NCBI GenBank assembly: GCA_965651815.1
Contig: CBFGTJ010000059.1
Location: forward strand, 1 to 15,691
Direction: 5' to 3'
Source of the DNA: CBFGTJ01 sp965651815
Lineage (GTDB): Bacteria > Actinomycetota > Acidimicrobiia > Acidimicrobiales > Microtrichaceae
DNA length: 15,691 bases
Part shown: positions 1 through 6,400 of the stretch, in pieces
Position numbering within the stretch: position 1 is the first letter of the stretch
Layout of the letters: each line of letters starts with the position of its first letter
The notes under the pieces: model-generated
The model's database searches: none
The model's input: the letters and a program-made list of their open reading frames with translations, nothing else
What the model was told of the DNA's origin: nothing
Position numbers and translations under genes: made by a program

Positions 1-2
1 GC

Positions 3-569
3 GCAGTCCGCCACGTCCGCCGCGGGAGGTCACAGATGGGCACGACCGTCGACGAAGTCGCGTACGGGCACTACGAGGCCGACGAGTGCGGCTCGCTCAA
101 CGAGTGGCTGCACGCCGCACCGAACGCCACCCCCGCGCAGGGGGCGACCGGGGTGCTGGTGTCGCTCGGCGACCTCGCGGACCGCGAGCCGCGCGCGCTC
201 ACCGATGGCGAGGTGCTGGACCTCGGCGGCAAGCGGGTGCGCTGGTTGGACACGCCGCACGTCCCGCACGGCTGGGACGCCGGCCTGCTCCACGAGGAGT
301 CGACCGGGACGCTGCTGTGCGGCGACCTGTTCACCCTCCTGGGCGACGACCACCCCGCGACGACCGACGGGGACATCGTCACCGCGGCCATCGAGGCCGA
401 CGACGCGATGGGGTTCACGGTCCGCCACGCCGGCACGGCGCCCACACTGGAGCGCCTCGCCGCGCTCGAGCCCACCACGCTGGGCCTGATGCACGGCCCC
501 GCGTTCACCGGCGGCGGCGCCGCCGCGCTGCGCGAGCTCGCCGCTCACTACGAGCCCACTGCCGGCTGA
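3..569 (+). CDS. MBL-fold metallo-hydrolase (ODP-like), 5' end outside window
   Basis: This is a metallo-beta-lactamase-fold protein related to the oxygen-binding diiron (flavodiiron-like) group. Counting from the ATG at 36, the metal-ligand motif HYEADE lies at residues 12-17, further His candidates at 75 and 78 (TPHVPHGWDAG), Asp97 in CGDLF and His153 in GLMHGP. The substrate is unknown; family members bind a di-metal centre in the cytoplasm. ATG36 has a good Shine-Dalgarno-like GGAGGT five bases upstream. However, family members normally carry about 60-70 residues before the first metal motif, and the frame stays open to the window edge, so I treat the gene as partial. If ATG36 were the true start, the first beta-strands of the fold would be missing. 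It is followed by a 124-bp gap before the cyclopropane synthase gene. Confidence 0.75.
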   Translation, partial: AVRHVRRGRSQMGTTVDEVAYGHYEADECGSLNEWLHAAPNATPAQGATGVLVSLGDLADREPRALTDGEVLDLGGKRVRWLDTPHVPHGWDAGLLHEESTGTLLCGDLFTLLGDDHPATTDGDIVTAAIEADDAMGFTVRHAGTAPTLERLAALEPTTLGLMHGPAFTGGGAAALRELAAHYEPTAG

Positions 570-634
570 CCGGACCGAGTCGCGCACCGATGCGCAGCAG
601 GTGAAATCCCGGACCTCGACCGAGGCGTCGTGGC

Positions 635-640
635 TACGCT
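635..640 (+). promoter_or_regulatory. Candidate -10 box of the cfa gene
   Basis: TACGCT fits the actinobacterial TANNNT -10 pattern and lies in the gap before the cyclopropane synthase gene. Transcription would start near 647 and leave a leader of about 47 nt carrying the GGAGGT ribosome-binding site at 685-690. No convincing -35 element is seen. Confidence 0.35.
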
Positions 641-693
641 GGCGACGCGGCACGCCGCAGGCGCGAGTGCCGCCGACCCGCAAGGGAGGTCGC

Positions 694-2022
694 ATGCGCT
701 TCCTCGACGATTCCTCCGGCGCACCCACCGTCGCCGAGGCGCTCCAGGAGCTCATCTCGGGCCTGCTCGGCCCGGAGCCGCCGGTCAGGATCCGCTGCTG
801 GGACGGCTCCGAGCTCGGACCGCCCGGCGCCGAGCCCGTGATCGTCGTCCGGTCACCCGACGCGCTGCGCCGGTTGGTGTGGGCCCCCAACGAGCTCGGG
901 TTGGGCCGCGCGTACGTCGCCGGGGACCTCGACCTGGAGGGCGACATCTACGACCTGTTCGCGCTGCGCGACCGGCTCGGCGACGAGTCGGCGGGGGAGC
1001 AGATCCACCTGCGCCTCGGCCCCAGCGGCTGGTGGCGAGCGCTGCGCGCCGTCGCCAAGCTCGGCGCCCTCGGCCCGCCACCTCCGCCACCGCAGGAGGA
1101 GGCGCGCCTGCGCGGCCGTCGCCACGACCCCGAGCGCGACGCCGCGGCGATCGCACACCACTACGACGTCGGCAACGACTTCTACCGGCTGATCCTCGGT
1201 CCGACGATGACCTACTCCTGCGCCTACTGGGAGCGGCCCGACACCACGCTGGACGAGGCCCAGGCCGCGAAGTACGAGCTCGTGTGCCGCAAGCTCGGCC
1301 TGCGGCCCGGGATGCGGCTGCTCGACGTCGGCTGCGGGTGGGGCGGCATGGTGCTGCACGCCGCCCGCGAGCACGGGGTCGAGGCGGTGGGGGTCACGCT
1401 CTCCGCCGAGCAGGCCGACTTCGCCGCCCGCAGGGTCGAGGAAGAGGGGCTCGGGGACCGGGTGCGCATCGTCCGCACCGACTACCGGGCGATCGAGGAG
1501 GGCACCTTCGACGCGATCTCGAGCATCGGCATGTTCGAGCACGTCGGCCTCAGCCGCCTCGCCGAGTACTTCACCGACCTCCACGCCCTGCTGCGGCCGG
1601 GCGGCCGGCTCCTCAACCACGGCATCTCGCGGCCGCCGGGGCGCAGCCGCTTCGACCGGCGCTCGTTCATCGAGCGCTACGTGTTCCCCGACGGCGAGCT
1701 GCACGAGGTCGGCACGGTCGTCAGCGCGATGCAGCAGCAGGGGTTCGAGGTGCGCGACGTCGAGAGCCTCCGGGAGCACTACGCGCGCACGCTGCGCGCC
1801 TGGGTCGCGAACCTCGAGGCCGACTGGGACCGGGCGCAACGCCTCGTCGGCCCGGCCCGCGCCCGGATCTGGCGGCTGTACATGGCCGGGTCCGCGGTGA
1901 ACTTCGAGGCGGGGCGCACGAGCATCCACCAGGTGCTCGCCGTGCGGCCCCACCCCGATGGCCGCAGCGGCATGCCACCGACGCGGGAGTCGTTCGTGTC
2001 GCTCAGCCGCCCTGCAGCCTGA
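694..2022 (+). CDS. cfa: Cyclopropane-fatty-acyl-phospholipid synthase family methyltransferase
   Basis: This SAM-dependent enzyme adds a methylene group (or a methyl group in related enzymes) across double bonds of membrane phospholipid acyl chains. Residues 1-130 form the family's N-terminal lipid-interacting part. A proline run (PPPPPP, about 128-133) links it to the catalytic domain. Diagnostic motifs are HHYDVGNDFYRLILGP (155-170), TYSCAYW (173-179), the SAM-binding LLDVGCGWGG (209-218), and FEHVG (281-285). The length, 442 residues, is normal for the family. The start is ATG694 because GGAGGT lies three bases upstream and the protein then begins where the family does; the frame is open further upstream to 601 but without family similarity. 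Its last 20 bp overlap the end of the convergent DUF2231 gene. Confidence 0.93.
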   Translation: MRFLDDSSGAPTVAEALQELISGLLGPEPPVRIRCWDGSELGPPGAEPVIVVRSPDALRRLVWAPNELGLGRAYVAGDLDLEGDIYDLFALRDRLGDESAGEQIHLRLGPSGWWRALRAVAKLGALGPPPPPPQEEARLRGRRHDPERDAAAIAHHYDVGNDFYRLILGPTMTYSCAYWERPDTTLDEAQAAKYELVCRKLGLRPGMRLLDVGCGWGGMVLHAAREHGVEAVGVTLSAEQADFAARRVEEEGLGDRVRIVRTDYRAIEEGTFDAISSIGMFEHVGLSRLAEYFTDLHALLRPGGRLLNHGISRPPGRSRFDRRSFIERYVFPDGELHEVGTVVSAMQQQGFEVRDVESLREHYARTLRAWVANLEADWDRAQRLVGPARARIWRLYMAGSAVNFEAGRTSIHQVLAVRPHPDGRSGMPPTRESFVSLSRPAA

Positions 2023-2878
2023 CCGCCGCGACGTCCTCGGGGCGGAACCCGAGCGGGTCGTTGCGCGCCGCGGGCAGCAGGCCCTCCTCGACCATCGTGT
2101 GCACCTGCTCCACGGGCACGGTGAGCTCGCGGGCCGCCTGCTCCACGCCGAGCAGGTCCGCGGTCCCCGGGCCGGTGACCGAACCCGACGGCTGCGCCGC
2201 GCGCTGGCCGGCCTCCGCCATCCCCTCGCGGCCCATCCCCTCGCGCTCGGTCCCCTGGTGCGAGGTCGCCTCGGTGCCCTCCGGCTCCAGGTCGTCGATC
2301 CCGCGGGGCTCCACCCCGACGCCCCGGCCGAACGAGAGGTGGCCTCCGAGGAACCCGGTGAACGTCGCGAGCGACCCGCCGGCGAGTGCCAGGACCGCCC
2401 CCCGCAGGTGTCGGTCCCGGCGACGGGCTCGCCACGACATCAGGTACATCACCAGCGCGACGACGTTGCCGCTCGCGTGCACGGCGCCGACCCGCCGCAG
2501 GCGGCGGTCCTCCACCGAGGCGAGCTCGACGAGCCCGGTGGCCGCGGTCGGCAGCGCGGCCAGCACGCCGAGCCCGACGAGCCGGCGCGCCGCGGGGCGG
2601 GCGGCGCGTCCCCCGATCAGGTCCAGCACCGACGCGGAGCTCCAGCACCCGATGGGGATGTCGGTCATCAGCGGGTGCAGGGCGTGGCCCAGCCACTCGC
2701 CGCGCATCAGCGGTCCCGACGGCCCCTCCGCCAGGGGCCTCCCGAGGTCGTCGAGGGTGTCGGCGAGGGGATCCCACCGCTCGTCGGCCTCGAGCCGGTC
2801 GATCAGCGTGCGCAGCGGCTCGGCCGCTCCACCCTGCTCCTGCGTCGACGCGAACGGTTCGGTCTCCTGCGGTTCCAT
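2003..2878 (-). CDS. DUF2231 membrane protein with putative C-terminal helix-turn-helix
   Basis: The protein has 291 residues. The core (about 62-190) matches the DUF2231 membrane family: GHALHPLMTDIPIG at 64-77, then four likely membrane segments near 68-90, 100-120, 130-150 and 160-180, with a conserved-looking HASGN (134-138) and GFLGGHLSFGRGVGV (175-189). A Glu/Gly/Met-rich hydrophilic linker (about 190-238) follows. The tail (242-289), with LGVEQAARELTVPVEQV and then FRPEDVAAVRL, resembles a MerR/excisionase-type helix-turn-helix. The DUF2231 function is not established, and family members are often found with electron-transfer domains such as Rieske. The start at 2878 is supported by GGAGGT four bases upstream. 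It is the last gene of a minus-strand cluster, 28 bp after the 56-residue ORF. The HTH is my inference from the pattern. Confidence 0.82.
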   Translation of the reverse strand: MEPQETEPFASTQEQGGAAEPLRTLIDRLEADERWDPLADTLDDLGRPLAEGPSGPLMRGEWLGHALHPLMTDIPIGCWSSASVLDLIGGRAARPAARRLVGLGVLAALPTAATGLVELASVEDRRLRRVGAVHASGNVVALVMYLMSWRARRRDRHLRGAVLALAGGSLATFTGFLGGHLSFGRGVGVEPRGIDDLEPEGTEATSHQGTEREGMGREGMAEAGQRAAQPSGSVTGPGTADLLGVEQAARELTVPVEQVHTMVEEGLLPAARNDPLGFRPEDVAAVRLQGG

Positions 2879-2906
2879 GCGCACCTCCACTCGTTCGTCG
2901 GTCGCC

Positions 2907-3077
2907 TCACGCGTCGGGCCGCGGGGTGCGGACCCGGTGGTCGACGGCGGCGTCGGCACCCTTCGGCAGCCAGTCGCCGCGGTCGCCCTCGGCCGCCTCG
3001 GTCGGGTGCTCCGTGCGGCCTCCCGGCTCGCGGCGCTTCGGGTCGCTGCCAGCGCTGGCAGGTGTTGGTGACGACAT
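2907..3077 (-). CDS. Small hydrophilic protein, 56 residues, unknown function
   Basis: A short frame starts with ATG at 3077 and ends with TGA at 2907-2909. It begins MSSPTPASAGSDPKRREPGG, contains GDRGDWLPKGADAAVD, and ends RTPRPDA. It is very polar, with no membrane segment, no cysteine, and probably little fixed structure. Support for a real gene comes from a clear ribosome-binding site (GAGGAGGAG, six bases or so before ATG) and from its place in a tight same-strand series, 40 bp after the DUF5709 gene and 28 bp before the DUF2231 gene. I do not recognise a family. Co-transcription with a DUF5709 protein suggests an accessory or stress-related role, which is a guess. Confidence 0.55.
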   Translation of the reverse strand: MSSPTPASAGSDPKRREPGGRTEHPTEAAEGDRGDWLPKGADAAVDHRVRTPRPDA

Positions 3078-3117
3078 CCAGCTCCTCCTCGCTCGGGTCG
3101 CTACTGCTCGCCTCCGG

Positions 3118-3639
3118 TCAGTCGAGGTAGCCGCCGCCCGGACGCCCCATCGGGGGGTCGTCGGTCGGGTGCATGGCGGCCTCCTCGGCGCTCAGGTCCT
3201 CCGCTGGCACCTCGCTGCCGACGGAGTCGCCCTCGCGGTCGATGAACTCGGTCACGTCCTCGTCGGTGCCGGGCTCGTAGATCCGCCCGACCACCTCTCC
3301 CGGCTCCTCCGCCGCGCGCAGGTCCTCCGCTTCGAGGCCGTCGCCGGTGGTCAGCTCGAGCTCGCGCTCTGCCGCGTCGAGCTCCGCCTCCAGGGACACG
3401 AGCTCGTCGAGGTCCTCGTCGTCGAGCCCGGTGTCCAGCTCCGCGGCGAGCGGGTCCACCGACTCCCGGTCGACGCGCTCCTCCAACGGCTCGTCGACCC
3501 GCTCCTCGGCCGCGGTGATCCCGTAGTCGTCCGCACCGAGCAGCACGTCGGGCGGGTACTCCGGCTCGGCGTCCGGATCGTCGGACGTGACGAGCTTGTC
3601 GCTGTCGAGCGCCTCCGCGCGGTCCTGGGGATCTGCCAT
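3118..3639 (-). CDS. DUF5709-like acidic protein
   Basis: This 173-residue protein is extremely rich in Asp and Glu and has no membrane segment or signal peptide. The segment DVLLGADDYGITAAEERVDE (31-50), followed by PLEERVDRES, and the end LSAEEAAMHPTD (149-160) match my recollection of DUF5709, an actinobacterial family of unknown function with the pattern 'G-T-T-A-x-E-x-x-x-G-E-x-L-D-x-R' and a final EEAAMH. Residues 68-95 (DDEDLDELVSLEAELDAAER) could form an acidic helix or coiled coil; the rest is probably disordered. ATG3639 is chosen because the sequence upstream in frame is Arg/Gly-rich and unlike the protein. A TACGGA box lies six bases before ATG, so the mRNA may be leaderless. It is the first gene of the minus-strand cluster. 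Confidence 0.8.
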   Translation of the reverse strand: MADPQDRAEALDSDKLVTSDDPDAEPEYPPDVLLGADDYGITAAEERVDEPLEERVDRESVDPLAAELDTGLDDEDLDELVSLEAELDAAERELELTTGDGLEAEDLRAAEEPGEVVGRIYEPGTDEDVTEFIDREGDSVGSEVPAEDLSAEEAAMHPTDDPPMGRPGGGYLD

Positions 3640-3658
3640 GCCCGATCCGTACCCACGC

Positions 3659-3677
3659 GCGGGCGGTTCCAGCCCGC
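3659..3677. other. GC-rich hairpin between two minus-strand genes
   Basis: GCGGGC (3659-3664) and GCCCGC (3672-3677) form a 6-bp stem with a 7-nt loop, in the 81-bp gap after the phosphoesterase gene and before the DUF5709 gene. It could slow or end transcription of the phosphoesterase gene on the minus strand, but no U-tract follows, so a terminator call is weak. Confidence 0.3.
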
Positions 3678-3720
3678 CGCGCCGGCGGTCGTCCGCCACG
3701 CCCGCCGCGGGTCGCGGCGC

Positions 3721-4209
3721 TCAGGCCAGCGGGACGATCCTGCGCTCGGTGACCTCGCCCCCGTGCAGCCGGAGCACCCCGTAGGTGCGCTGCGGCGCCC
3801 GTCGGCGCTCGGTGCAGCTGCCGGGGTTGAACAGGATCTGGCCCTCCACCTCGAGGTCCTCGGGCAGGTGCGAGTGGCCGTACACGACGATCCGCGCGTC
3901 GGGGAACCGGCGCCGCATCCGGCCCGGGCGCCCCGCACGCGGCCCCGCGTCGTGGATCATTGCCACGTGCACCCCGCCCAGCTCGAGCTCGAGGACCTCC
4001 GGCAGCCGGGACCGCAGCGTCACGTCGTTGTTGCCCAGCACCGCGTGCACCGGCGCGAGCTCGGCGAGCCGGTCGAGCAGGTCGCCGGTCACCACGTCGC
4101 CCGCGTGCAGCACCACGTCCGCCGTGGCGGCCGCCTCCCAGACCGGTTCGGGCAGCGTCCGCTGACGATCCGGGCGGAGGTGGGTGTCGGACAGGACCAG
4201 GACCTGCAC
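3721..4209 (-). CDS. YfcE/MJ0936-type metallophosphoesterase
   Basis: A small calcineurin-like phosphoesterase of 162 residues, the normal length for the YfcE group, which hydrolyses phosphodiesters with two divalent metals. All metal-binding motifs are present: SDTH (7-10), HAGDV (35-39), GNND (59-62), the His of MIHD (about 86) and GHSH (111-114). The physiological substrate is unknown. The start is taken as GTG4209, giving MQVLVLSDTH at the N-terminus as is typical for this family; a GTG at 4245 would add 12 unrelated residues. No ribosome-binding site precedes GTG4209, but CACACT ends six bases upstream, which fits leaderless transcription. The gene is divergent from the DNA ligase gene, 53 bp away. 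Confidence 0.9.
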   Translation of the reverse strand: MQVLVLSDTHLRPDRQRTLPEPVWEAAATADVVLHAGDVVTGDLLDRLAELAPVHAVLGNNDVTLRSRLPEVLELELGGVHVAMIHDAGPRAGRPGRMRRRFPDARIVVYGHSHLPEDLEVEGQILFNPGSCTERRRAPQRTYGVLRLHGGEVTERRIVPLA

Positions 4210-4215
4210 ACCGAG

Positions 4216-4221
4216 AGTGTG
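4216..4221 (-). promoter_or_regulatory. Candidate -10 box of the phosphoesterase gene
   Basis: On the minus strand the hexamer CACACT differs from TANNNT by its first base and is followed after six bases by the GTG start, as expected for a leaderless mRNA. Confidence 0.3.
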
Positions 4222-4250
4222 TCCGAGCGGGCGGGTGCCCGGCACCTCCG

Positions 4251-4256
4251 GACGCT
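4251..4256 (+). promoter_or_regulatory. Candidate -10 box of the ligase gene
   Basis: GACGCT resembles TACGCT with one changed base and ends six bases before the ATG of the ligase gene. No Shine-Dalgarno is present, so leaderless initiation is plausible. The two divergent -10 candidates here (4216-4221 and 4251-4256) lie only 29 bp apart. Confidence 0.25.
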
Positions 4257-4262
4257 TCCGCG

Positions 4263-5225
4263 ATGAGCGTCCCGGTGATCAAGCCCATGAGCGCCGTCAC
4301 CGGTGAGCTGCCCCGCGACGACGCGGCGTGGCAGTTCGAGCCGAAGTGGGACGGGATGCGGGTCGTGGTGCGGCTGGACCACGGCACGGTGCAGGCCTCG
4401 TCGCGCACCGACCGCGACGTCACCGTGGAGTTCCCCGAGCTGGCGGAGCTCGCGACGGTCGCCGACCGGGCGGTCCTCGACGGGGAGGTCGTCGCGATGG
4501 GCGCGGACGGCCGCACCAGCTTCGGGCGGCTCCAGCAGCGCTTCGGCCTCACCGACCCGGCCCAGGTCGAGGCCCGGCGACGCGCCGTGCCGGCGTTCTA
4601 CGTCGTGTTCGACCTGCTGCACCTCGACGGCGAGGACGTCTGGCGGCTCCCGCTCGTGGAGCGCCGCACGCGGCTCGAGGAGCTCGTCGACCAGGGTCCC
4701 ACCTGGCGGATCACCCCGGCCGGGCAGGGGCACGGCGAGGCGTGGCTGGCCGCCGCCCGCGCCCAGCGGCTCGAGGGGATCATGGCCAAGCGCCTCGACG
4801 CGCCCTACCAGCCGGGGCGGCGCTCGTCGTCGTGGCGGAAGGTGAAGCTGCGCCACGAGCAGGAGTTCGTCGTGTGCGGCTGGACGCCCGGCACGGGGTC
4901 GCGCGACCGGCCCGACGCGCTCGGTTCGCTGGTGCTCGGTTGCCACGGGGCCGACGGGCTGCGCTGGGTCGGCAACGTCGGCACCGGTCTCCGCCAGGCG
5001 GACCTGCGGTGGTGGCGTGCCGAGCTCGAGGCGGCGGAGGTGGACGCGCCGCCCTTCGCCGGGCGGGTCGCGCACCCTGCGCTGCGCGCGGCGCGGTGGT
5101 CCGAGCCACGCCACGTCGTGCAGGTGGCCTACGCCGAGTGGACCGCCGAGGGCCGCCTCCGCCAACCGTCGCTGCTCGGCCGCCGACCCGACGTGGACCC
5201 CGCGGCCGTGCGGTGCGAGGAGTGA
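4263..5225 (+). CDS. ATP-dependent DNA ligase, LigC-like (adenylation plus OB domains)
   Basis: A 320-residue stand-alone ligase that seals nicks in DNA with ATP. The nucleotidyltransferase domain (about 1-200) has every expected motif: I, EPKWDGMR (26-33) with Lys28 as the adenylated lysine; III, DGEVV (73-77); IIIa, FYVVFDLLHLDG (112-123); IV, EGIMAKR (171-177); V, WRKVKLR (191-197). The OB-fold domain follows (about 200-310, with GSLVLGCHGADGLRWVGNVG). Polymerase and nuclease domains of LigD are absent, and no Ku gene is in the window. Actinobacterial LigC enzymes act as backup ligases in repair of gaps and excision damage; this role is inferred from the family. ATG4263 is the first start that gives the usual N-terminus. 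The neighbouring divergent phosphoesterase is not an obvious partner. Confidence 0.93.
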   Translation: MSVPVIKPMSAVTGELPRDDAAWQFEPKWDGMRVVVRLDHGTVQASSRTDRDVTVEFPELAELATVADRAVLDGEVVAMGADGRTSFGRLQQRFGLTDPAQVEARRRAVPAFYVVFDLLHLDGEDVWRLPLVERRTRLEELVDQGPTWRITPAGQGHGEAWLAAARAQRLEGIMAKRLDAPYQPGRRSSSWRKVKLRHEQEFVVCGWTPGTGSRDRPDALGSLVLGCHGADGLRWVGNVGTGLRQADLRWWRAELEAAEVDAPPFAGRVAHPALRAARWSEPRHVVQVAYAEWTAEGRLRQPSLLGRRPDVDPAAVRCEE

Positions 5226-5235
5226 GCCCCGCGGC

Positions 5236-5251
5236 CTGACCACTTGGTCAG
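5236..5251. repeat. Perfect inverted repeat, operator-like
   Basis: CTGACCA and TGGTCAG form 7-bp perfect arms around CT. The palindrome stands in the 103-bp gap between the ligase and the DUF4262 gene, 42 bp before a candidate -35 element. Its size and symmetry suit a dimeric regulator such as a GntR or TetR type. No U-tract follows, so a terminator is less likely. Confidence 0.4.
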
Positions 5252-5293
5252 CAGCGGTGCGCGAGGCCCTCGGGTCGTGGGTTGGTCGGCCCA

Positions 5294-5322
5294 TTGAGGG
5301 CGGGTGGCGCAACGCCGATCAT
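5294..5322 (+). promoter_or_regulatory. Candidate promoter of the DUF4262 gene
   Basis: TTGAGG (5294-5299) as -35 and GATCAT (5317-5322) as -10 are 17 bp apart. The -10 ends six bases before the GTG start at 5329, so transcript and coding region would begin together. No ribosome-binding site is present, which agrees with this reading. Confidence 0.45.
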
Positions 5323-5328
5323 CGGACC

Positions 5329-5790
5329 GTGGAGCACGCCGACGAGATCGAGATCTGCAGGACCGACATCGCCCTCGGCGGGTTCAGCGTCGCGGCGATC
5401 ATCGCGGACGAGACCGGCTGCGACTGGGCGTACACGATCGGGCTGCACCACAGCTACGGCCACCCGGAGCTGCTGCTGGTCGGTCTCGAGGCGCCCATCG
5501 CCGGCGCCGTCATCGAGGTGGTCGCCAGGACCGTCGCCGAGGGTCGCGTCATCCGTGCCGGCGACGAGTTCACCCTCGACGGCGGGCTCGAGCTGCGGGC
5601 CCACGCGGTGGACGACCTGTGGTGCGGCATGGGGGACTGGTTCAACCTCGGCCGCGAGGTGATGTCCACCTGGGGGCAGCGCTGGCCCGAGTCGCTGCAG
5701 CTCGTCTGGTCCGACGCGGAGGGTCGCTACCCCGAACGTCCCGGCGATCCCCGCTGGTCGTTCCGCCAGCCGCTGCTCACGGGCGTCTGA
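5329..5790 (+). CDS. DUF4262 domain protein
   Basis: A 153-residue cytoplasmic protein of family DUF4262, whose function is unknown. Family features are seen along its length: a leading IEICRTDIALGGFSVAAI (7-24), WAYTIGLHHSYGHPELLLVG (33-52), a central helix region with AEGRVIRAGDEF (70-81), LQLVWSDAEGRYPER (123-137) and the final QPLL. No signal peptide or membrane segment is visible. GTG5329 is chosen since it gives the family's usual short N-terminus and lies just after a candidate -10 box; the frame is open further upstream but there overlaps the ligase gene in another frame. The gene stands alone between the ligase and carD, with its own promoter and a palindrome upstream that may control it. 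Confidence 0.88.
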   Translation: MEHADEIEICRTDIALGGFSVAAIIADETGCDWAYTIGLHHSYGHPELLLVGLEAPIAGAVIEVVARTVAEGRVIRAGDEFTLDGGLELRAHAVDDLWCGMGDWFNLGREVMSTWGQRWPESLQLVWSDAEGRYPERPGDPRWSFRQPLLTGV

Positions 5791-5810
5791 TCGGGCTCGG
5801 GGCCCTCTGG

Positions 5811-5816
5811 TACACT
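5811..5816 (+). promoter_or_regulatory. Candidate extended -10 box of carD
   Basis: TACACT preceded by TGG gives an extended -10 pattern (TGG-TACACT) 20 bp after the stop of the DUF4262 gene. A start near 5823 would leave a leader of about 98 nt before the carD GTG. The -35 region is weak (TGATCG-like around 5788), as is common with extended -10 promoters. Confidence 0.45.
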
Positions 5817-5862
5817 TGCGGGTCCCCCACGGCGGGACGAGACGGGCTGGACAGAGGTCGGC

Positions 5863-5876
5863 GCCGGGTTCCCGGC
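5863..5876. repeat. Inverted repeat in the carD leader
   Basis: GCCGGG-TT-CCCGGC is a perfect 14-bp palindromic element lying about 45 bp before the carD start, inside the presumed leader. It can form a short RNA hairpin or serve as a protein site. In such GC-rich DNA it may be chance. Confidence 0.25.
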
Positions 5877-5920
5877 CGTGGAAGCAGCACCCCATTCGCC
5901 CTTCACCCTGCGAGGAACCC

Positions 5921-6400
5921 GTGGCCTTCGATGTCGGCGATCGCGTTGTCTACCCGCATCACGGCGCTGCCGTGATCACCAAGCGCGAGAAGCGCAAGAT
6001 CAACGGCGAGCAGACCGAGTACCTGGTGCTGCAGATGGCCCACGGCGAGCTCACGCTGCGGGTCCCCGTCGACAAGGCCGACGAGGTCGGCATGCGCCCG
6101 CCGATCGGTGCCGACGAGGTGGAGGACCTCTTCGAGCTCCTCGCGAAGAAGGACATCCGCGAGCCCGCGAACTGGAGCCGGCGCTTCAAGAACCACCAGG
6201 AGAAGCTCAAGTCCGGCGACGTGTACCAGGTCGCCGAGGTCGTCCGGAACCTCGCCCTGCGCGAGCAGTCCAAGGGCCTCTCCGCCGGCGAGAAGTCGAT
6301 GTTCGTCAAGGCGCGCAGCGTCCTCGTGTCGGAGCTGAGCTTCGCGCTCGACGTCTCCGAGGAGGAGGCGCAGCAGCGCGTCGAGGCGCAGCTCAGCTGA
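5921..6400 (+). CDS. carD: CarD-family RNA polymerase-binding regulator
   Basis: CarD binds the RNA polymerase beta subunit and stabilises the open complex, especially at rRNA and housekeeping promoters; it is essential in mycobacteria. The protein has 159 residues, close to the 162 of the mycobacterial one. The N-terminal RNAP-interaction Tudor-like domain (1-about 55) shows FDVGDRVVYPHHGAAVI and EYLVLQMAHGELTLRVPV. The helical C-terminal domain has EPANWSRRFKNHQEKLKSGD (81-100), with Trp85 at the position of the conserved tryptophan that wedges the -10 DNA, and LSAGEKSMFVKARSVLVSEL (120-139). The start is GTG5921 with GAGGA upstream. The gene has its own promoter candidate. IspD, a frequent downstream partner in other actinobacteria, is absent; a glycosyltransferase-like frame follows instead. 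Confidence 0.96.
   Translation: MAFDVGDRVVYPHHGAAVITKREKRKINGEQTEYLVLQMAHGELTLRVPVDKADEVGMRPPIGADEVEDLFELLAKKDIREPANWSRRFKNHQEKLKSGDVYQVAEVVRNLALREQSKGLSAGEKSMFVKARSVLVSELSFALDVSEEEAQQRVEAQLS

Noticed and set aside
630..3071. An 813-codon open frame on the plus strand
   Set aside because: It overlaps cfa and the DUF2231 gene in other frames, is Arg/Ala/Pro-rich and has no recognisable domain. Long false frames are expected in DNA this GC-rich.
5226..5328. A possible small gene between the ligase and the DUF4262 gene
   Set aside because: No frame with a supported start is found. The gap holds a palindrome and a promoter candidate only.
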